NCBI RefSeq assembly: GCF_029960785.1 | Contig: NZ_JASBQE010000004.1 | Span: 62,001-126,000 of the forward strand | Length of the DNA: 64,000 nucleotides | Direction of reading: 5' to 3' | Origin: Polyangium sp. 15x6 | GTDB lineage: Bacteria > Myxococcota_A > Polyangia > Polyangiales > Polyangiaceae | In this document: one piece after another, positions 60,509 to 64,000 of the stretch | How the letters are laid out: every line of letters begins with the position of its first letter | Numbering within the stretch: the first letter of the stretch is position 1 | Translations under genes and position numbers: made by a program | Notes under the pieces: generated by a model | The model's database searches: none | Seen by the model: the letters and a program-made list of their open reading frames with translations, nothing else | What the model was told of the DNA's origin: nothing

Positions 60509-60523
60509 GTGACCGGCGGTCAC
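60509..60523. promoter_or_regulatory. TetR-type palindrome at the monooxygenase promoter
   Basis: GTGACCGGCGGTCAC is an exact 6-3-6 inverted repeat lying 15 bp before the start codon of the monooxygenase gene and 122 bp before the divergent 355-aa gene. TGACC-N3-GGTCA half-sites are the usual target of TetR-family repressors. No TetR gene is in this window. Confidence 0.5.
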
Positions 60524-60644
60524 AAAGTCAACTCCCGGAACGCGAAGAATTGTTGCCCGAGACGGTGCTTGCCATCTGTGGCCGGTCGCGGTAAAAAGTT
60601 CATCGGTACTCGCAACATCGTACGTGGGCGTGGGGAGGGGCGAC

Positions 60645-61712
60645 ATGTCGGACCCGACGAGTGCGCTGCTCGGGCAGCTTCCTCCGGTGGTGGAGCTGCG
60701 CGACATTGGTTTGTCCTTCACGTTGCCCCGCGGCAAGAACCTCAGCCGGACGTGGATCCGCGAGCTCCGGACCGAGCTCGCGAGCCGCGTGCGGCTCAGG
60801 ATCGCGCAGGATCGGCTGACCTTGCGCTGTGATCCGCCGATCGTGATCGACGCATTGTGGCCCGCGAAGAACATGCTGTTCGGGGGCGCGGACGTGCGGT
60901 TTTCGGACGCGCGCATCGAGGCGTGGGTCTCCCCGATCGACGGCCCCGGCGAGGGGCTCCTGGATTTCACGGGCGAGGCCAAAAAGCAGATCGTGGAGAT
61001 CATCGCCGCGGGCCTCTCCGGCACGAAGATGGCGAGCCCAGGGTACGATCCCATGCGGGACGAGGCCGCGCTCGCGACGCTCGAGGCGATCGCCGACAAT
61101 TTCCGCAAAGCGCCCTCGAGCGGCGCGTCGGACGTCTCCATCGCGGATCTCGGCGATCCCGCGGCCGAGGCGACGCTCGCGTTACGCGAGCCGTTCGTGC
61201 ACGAACAGAACGGGACGGGGCTCTCGGTCGCGGCCGGCGGGGCGATCCACGTGGAAATCAAGGGGAGCGGAAACCTCGCGCGGATCGCCGCCGGGAGCTC
61301 GAACGCGGAGCGCGTCCGCGCCGCGAACCTGCAATCGATCACGATCACGAGCGAGGCGCTCTCGGTCGTCCAAAGCGGGAGCCCCCTCGTGGAGCTCGGG
61401 CACATTCGTATCGATCGTGGCGGCGTCGTGACGCTGTCGCGGCTCAGGTTGCGCGGGACACTCGAGGAGGTCGCGGGGCTCGAATCGCTGGTGCGCGTGG
61501 TCGCGGGGGTCGTGCGTTTCGCCGGGTACGAGGTGGCGCTCGACGCGGGGATCGCGCTCGCAGCCAAGGATCCGGCGTCCGAGGCTTCGATCGTCCCCGG
61601 GCTCGTGCGCGGCAAGATCGAGGAGGTGCTGGCCGAGGGCGTTCGGCGGCTCGTGCACGAGCACGCGGAGGTGATCCCGGGGCTCGATCTGCGGGACGTC
61701 CTCGCGGTCTGA
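60645..61712 (+). CDS. Hypothetical protein, 355 aa
   Basis: ATG 60645 is preceded by GGGGAGGGGCGAC. The protein begins MSDPTSALLGQLPPVVELRD and is made of strand-rich segments (GLSFTLPRGKN, LTLRCDPPIVIDALW, VEIKGSGNLARIA) and long helices (VRRLVHEHAEVIPGLDLRD). There is no signal peptide or membrane helix. The strand pattern is reminiscent of lipid-transfer or AsmA-like barrels, but I recognise no family. It is divergent from the monooxygenase and 52 bp before CapA-like. Confidence 0.7.
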   Translation: MSDPTSALLGQLPPVVELRDIGLSFTLPRGKNLSRTWIRELRTELASRVRLRIAQDRLTLRCDPPIVIDALWPAKNMLFGGADVRFSDARIEAWVSPIDGPGEGLLDFTGEAKKQIVEIIAAGLSGTKMASPGYDPMRDEAALATLEAIADNFRKAPSSGASDVSIADLGDPAAEATLALREPFVHEQNGTGLSVAAGGAIHVEIKGSGNLARIAAGSSNAERVRAANLQSITITSEALSVVQSGSPLVELGHIRIDRGGVVTLSRLRLRGTLEEVAGLESLVRVVAGVVRFAGYEVALDAGIALAAKDPASEASIVPGLVRGKIEEVLAEGVRRLVHEHAEVIPGLDLRDVLAV

Positions 61713-61764
61713 GCGCTCCGGAATGTTTCGTGCGACCGGGGGGATGGTGTAGGCTTTCCCCTGA

Positions 61765-62799
61765 ATGCAAGCGCGCCGCGCCTCGGCTCTGACGTTCCTC
61801 GGGCTCGTGCTCGCGGCGGCGTGGTTTTCGAGCGGCGCGTCGGGGGCGCCGGGGCGCCCCGTTCCCCTCGCGAGCGCGATGCCGCGGCCCGCGTCGCCGC
61901 CCGTGTCCGTCGAAGCGCCGCGCGCAGCGGAGATGCCGCGCGCGACCGTCGCTTTCGTGGGCGACGTGTCGATGGCGGGCGGGGTCGGGGCGGTGATCAA
62001 GAAAGGTCAGGAGCCGGCCTTTCCTTTCGCGCACGTGGCGGAGCGGCTGCGATCGTACGATCTTCTCGTGGGGAACCTCGAATGCGTGGTCACGTCGCAG
62101 GGGGAGGCCACGATTCCCGAGCCGCTGGTGGCGCCGCTTTCGGCGCCGCGCCTGCTCCTCACCGCGGGCTTCGATATGGTGTCGGTGGCGAACAACCACA
62201 CGCTCGACATGTCGGAGGCGGGGTATTTCGAGATGCTCGAGCGCCTCGATTCCGCGGGTTTGGGCCATTTCGGGACGACGCAGGCGAGCCCCGCGCGTGA
62301 GGCGTTCGTGGTGCGCGAGGTCGCCGGGGTGCGAATCGCGCTGATCGGTCACGTGGATCGCGGCGGGCCCCGGTCGCAGCAGGACGTGGCGCGGGCGCGG
62401 GAGCGCGCCGACGTGGTGATCGTGTTCGTGCACTGGGGGATCGAATACGCGCTCACGCCCTCGAAATACCAGCGCGAGGCGAGCCGCGCGCTCATCGACG
62501 CCGGGGCGGACGCGGTCATCGCGGCGCACGCCCATGTGGTGCAGCCGGCGGAGCGATATCGCGGGCGGCTCATCGCGCACGGGATCGGGAATTTCGTGTT
62601 TTCGGGGATGACGCGGCCGGGGAGCCGCACAGGGACGCTCGTGGAGCTCGACGTGACCCGGGAAGGGATCACCGGGCATCGATTCGTGCGGGTCGCGATC
62701 GACGATCGAGGCGCGCCGCGTTTCGTGGGGGAGCCGAGCGAGGAGCCGTCGCTCGATCCGCCGGGTCCGCGGCCGCTGCCGCCGATGGCCGGAGAGTAG
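61765..62799 (+). CDS. CapA-family poly-gamma-glutamate/capsule-type protein
   Basis: This 344-aa protein starts with a membrane-anchor-type helix (ASALTFLGLVLAAAWFSSGA) and a Pro/Ala-rich region. It then has the CapA metallophosphatase-like motifs: TVAFVGDVSMAGGVG near residue 61, LVGNLECVV near 100, VSVANNHTLDMSEAGY near 140, IVFVHWGIEY near 222 and AVIAAHAHVVQPAERY near 250, ending IAHGIGNFVFSG. CapA proteins take part in capsule or poly-gamma-glutamate export; in many bacteria their role is unknown. Confidence 0.9.
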   Translation: MQARRASALTFLGLVLAAAWFSSGASGAPGRPVPLASAMPRPASPPVSVEAPRAAEMPRATVAFVGDVSMAGGVGAVIKKGQEPAFPFAHVAERLRSYDLLVGNLECVVTSQGEATIPEPLVAPLSAPRLLLTAGFDMVSVANNHTLDMSEAGYFEMLERLDSAGLGHFGTTQASPAREAFVVREVAGVRIALIGHVDRGGPRSQQDVARARERADVVIVFVHWGIEYALTPSKYQREASRALIDAGADAVIAAHAHVVQPAERYRGRLIAHGIGNFVFSGMTRPGSRTGTLVELDVTREGITGHRFVRVAIDDRGAPRFVGEPSEEPSLDPPGPRPLPPMAGE

Positions 62800-62802
62800 G
62801 CG

Positions 62803-63834
62803 TTACGTTCGCCGCCTGAGCCGCGCCGCGAATGCGAGGGCGCCGAGGATGGACAGGACAAACCCGGAGGCATCCGCGCGTCCGGGCGCGCCCATCGTGC
62901 ACGCGCCGCTGGAAGGTTTGTCCAGCGTCGATTCGCCGCCCTCGCCACCTTCGCCGCCTTCGCCCCAATCGCCGCCGCCCGCGCCGCCGCCGCCCGACGA
63001 CGAGCTCGCGCCGCCAGGGACGACGGGTTGCGGGTCGTCCACGAGATAAAGCGCGCCACGAAGGAAAAGCACGGGCCGCGGGCGGAGCGGCGTTCCCTCG
63101 ACGAGGGCAACCACCTCGGCCGCGGGGCGCACGGATGCTTTGCCGAGGTCGAAGCGCCAGGTCGCCGCGGCGCCCGGCGAGACGAGCCGGCGCACGCCGC
63201 CGTCGACGAGCCAGGTTTGTCCGGTGCCGTCGTCGGCCTGGACGAGCTCGGGTTTGTCCGGGATATCCGGACCGTCCGGGAGGAGGTCGGCGTCCGCGGC
63301 GGGCAGGGGCAAGAGGTCCCAGAAGGAAGAGAATCGCCAGGCGTCGTACGTGGGGGCGCCGACGACCTTTCGCCGCACGCCGGATTGCGCGGCCGGCGGG
63401 CACTGGAGCGTGCGGGGGCTATTGCCGAGCACCGGATTGCCCTCGCCGCCGGTGTCGATGCCGTAGGCGTAGACGTCGCGGGCATTGCCATCGTGCAGGG
63501 CGAGCGGGGAGGGGGCGAAGAAGCCGTGCTCGCACGAGCCGATCGCAGCGCAGAGGTCGTCGCGGTGGACGTTCGCGCGGACGGCAATGGCAGGCGCGCC
63601 GGGGGTGCCCGCGGGGACGCCGTAATAGACGTGGACGTCGATCGGCTGGTTCGGGACGTCGGGATCCTGGGCCCAGCCCGCGATGGCATCGCATCCCGCG
63701 CTGTCGAGGTATCCCGTGGGCTGGGCGGCGACCGCCGCCCGCGGGGCGAGGAGGGAGCACGCGAGGAGCGACGCCGCGGCGCCGAGGGTTTGGAAAGACG
63801 AACGGTGATGGGAACGCAATGGCACGCGGCTCAT
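62803..63834 (-). CDS. MYXO-CTERM surface protein
   Basis: This 343-aa protein starts with a long signal sequence (SFQTLGAAASLLACSLLAPR, cleavage near AVAAQ). It has the motif GYLDSAGCDAIAGWAQDPDV, followed by VDVHVYYG-like strands, then a WRFSSFWDLLPLP segment and a Gly/Ser linker. It ends with Cys in SSGACTMGAPG, a hydrophobic helix (ASGFVLSILGALAFAARL) and RRRT. That is a full MYXO-CTERM architecture with signal peptide, unlike the one at 9874. ATG 63834 overlaps the stop of the DUF1552 gene (ATGA). Confidence 0.87.
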   Translation of the reverse strand: MSRVPLRSHHRSSFQTLGAAASLLACSLLAPRAAVAAQPTGYLDSAGCDAIAGWAQDPDVPNQPIDVHVYYGVPAGTPGAPAIAVRANVHRDDLCAAIGSCEHGFFAPSPLALHDGNARDVYAYGIDTGGEGNPVLGNSPRTLQCPPAAQSGVRRKVVGAPTYDAWRFSSFWDLLPLPAADADLLPDGPDIPDKPELVQADDGTGQTWLVDGGVRRLVSPGAAATWRFDLGKASVRPAAEVVALVEGTPLRPRPVLFLRGALYLVDDPQPVVPGGASSSSGGGGAGGGDWGEGGEGGEGGESTLDKPSSGACTMGAPGRADASGFVLSILGALAFAARLRRRT

Positions 63835-64000
63835 ACGAGGATGTCGCCGAAGGCTTCGGAGGTTTCCCCGCCGTTCCAGCCGAAGCTCGGCGTCTCCAGG
63901 CCGACGCCGCGCAGCATGGTGACGTGCGCCTTGCTGTAATTGCCGCCGGGGTCGCGGACGTGGACGTTGCGGCGGATCTTGCCATTGGCGCCGCCCGCGA
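63831..64000 (-). CDS. DUF1552-domain protein, 5' part outside window
   Basis: The last 55 codons, ending at TGA 63833-63831, read AGGANGKIRRNVHVRDPGGN and then HVTMLRGVGLETPSFGWNGG. This is the typical end of DUF1552 proteins (AGGANGxxRxGxH, then LLxxLGxxxxxFG). DUF1552 genes usually sit beside DUF1588/DUF1592 genes and encode large Tat-exported proteins with a sulfatase-like fold. The overlap with the MYXO-CTERM gene implies joint translation. Confidence 0.75.
   Translation of the reverse strand, partial: AGGANGKIRRNVHVRDPGGNYSKAHVTMLRGVGLETPSFGWNGGETSEAFGDILV

Overview
The window comes from a high-GC myxobacterium, most likely of the order Polyangiales (Polyangium/Sorangium type). The signs are three proteins with a C-terminal Gly-rich/Cys, hydrophobic helix, Arg-cluster tail of the MYXO-CTERM kind, many lipoproteins with long Gly/Ser linkers, EGF-like and kelch surface proteins, a DUF1552 protein, and an RdgC-like gene pair. 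The species cannot be settled from the sequence.

Region 1 (1-7073, all minus strand) is a compact, translationally coupled operon read leftward: APH-like kinase, class III aminotransferase, one-chain transketolase-like enzyme, GT4 glycosyltransferase, SDR, and a DUF1349 protein that runs off the window. It looks like an orphan small-molecule (amino-sugar or aminopolyol-like) pathway and its gene style differs from the rest of the window. Its upstream boundary (7074-7541) holds two 16-bp palindromes 22 bp apart and a scrap of an IS630-type transposase.

Region 2 (7542-20716) is ordinary chromosome: lipoproteins, DUF423, an esterase, a small XRE regulator, a sirtuin, the RdgC-like pair, an SGNH-type lipoprotein, a Cys/Met-metabolism PLP enzyme, a phytanoyl-CoA-dioxygenase-like protein, two tiny proteins and an M14 peptidase.

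Region 3 (20762-24855) holds a large PLD-nuclease/SF2-helicase/DUF3427 protein with looser base composition (a probable defence or restriction-like gene). It is followed by the most striking gene here, an iodothyronine-deiodinase-like selenoprotein (23870-24520) whose in-frame TGA reads as selenocysteine with a bacterial-type SECIS hairpin just downstream. Next to it is a VOC/glyoxalase gene that has lost its middle.

Region 4 (24856-42501) encodes surface and secreted proteins (TPR lipoprotein, collagen-like fibre with 108-bp repeats, delta-60-repeat lipoprotein, beta-helix lipoprotein, kelch/Cys-rich protein) around a DNA-repair pair (UvsE, DHH phosphoesterase). It ends with a frameshifted lipoprotein.

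Region 5 (42502-52889) has a second XRE regulator, paralogous to the first and sharing its promoter sequence, then an erythromycin-esterase-like protein, UDP-galactopyranose mutase, a Tat-type phosphoesterase, a membrane glycosyltransferase and an acyltransferase-3.

Region 6 (52890-64000) has a huge EGF-like protein with six 114-aa repeats encoded by 342-bp DNA repeats, a metzincin protease, a Nudix hydrolase, a PHM-like copper monooxygenase with a palindromic operator at its start, a CapA-like protein, a MYXO-CTERM protein and the 3' end of a DUF1552 gene. No rRNA, tRNA or CRISPR was seen.
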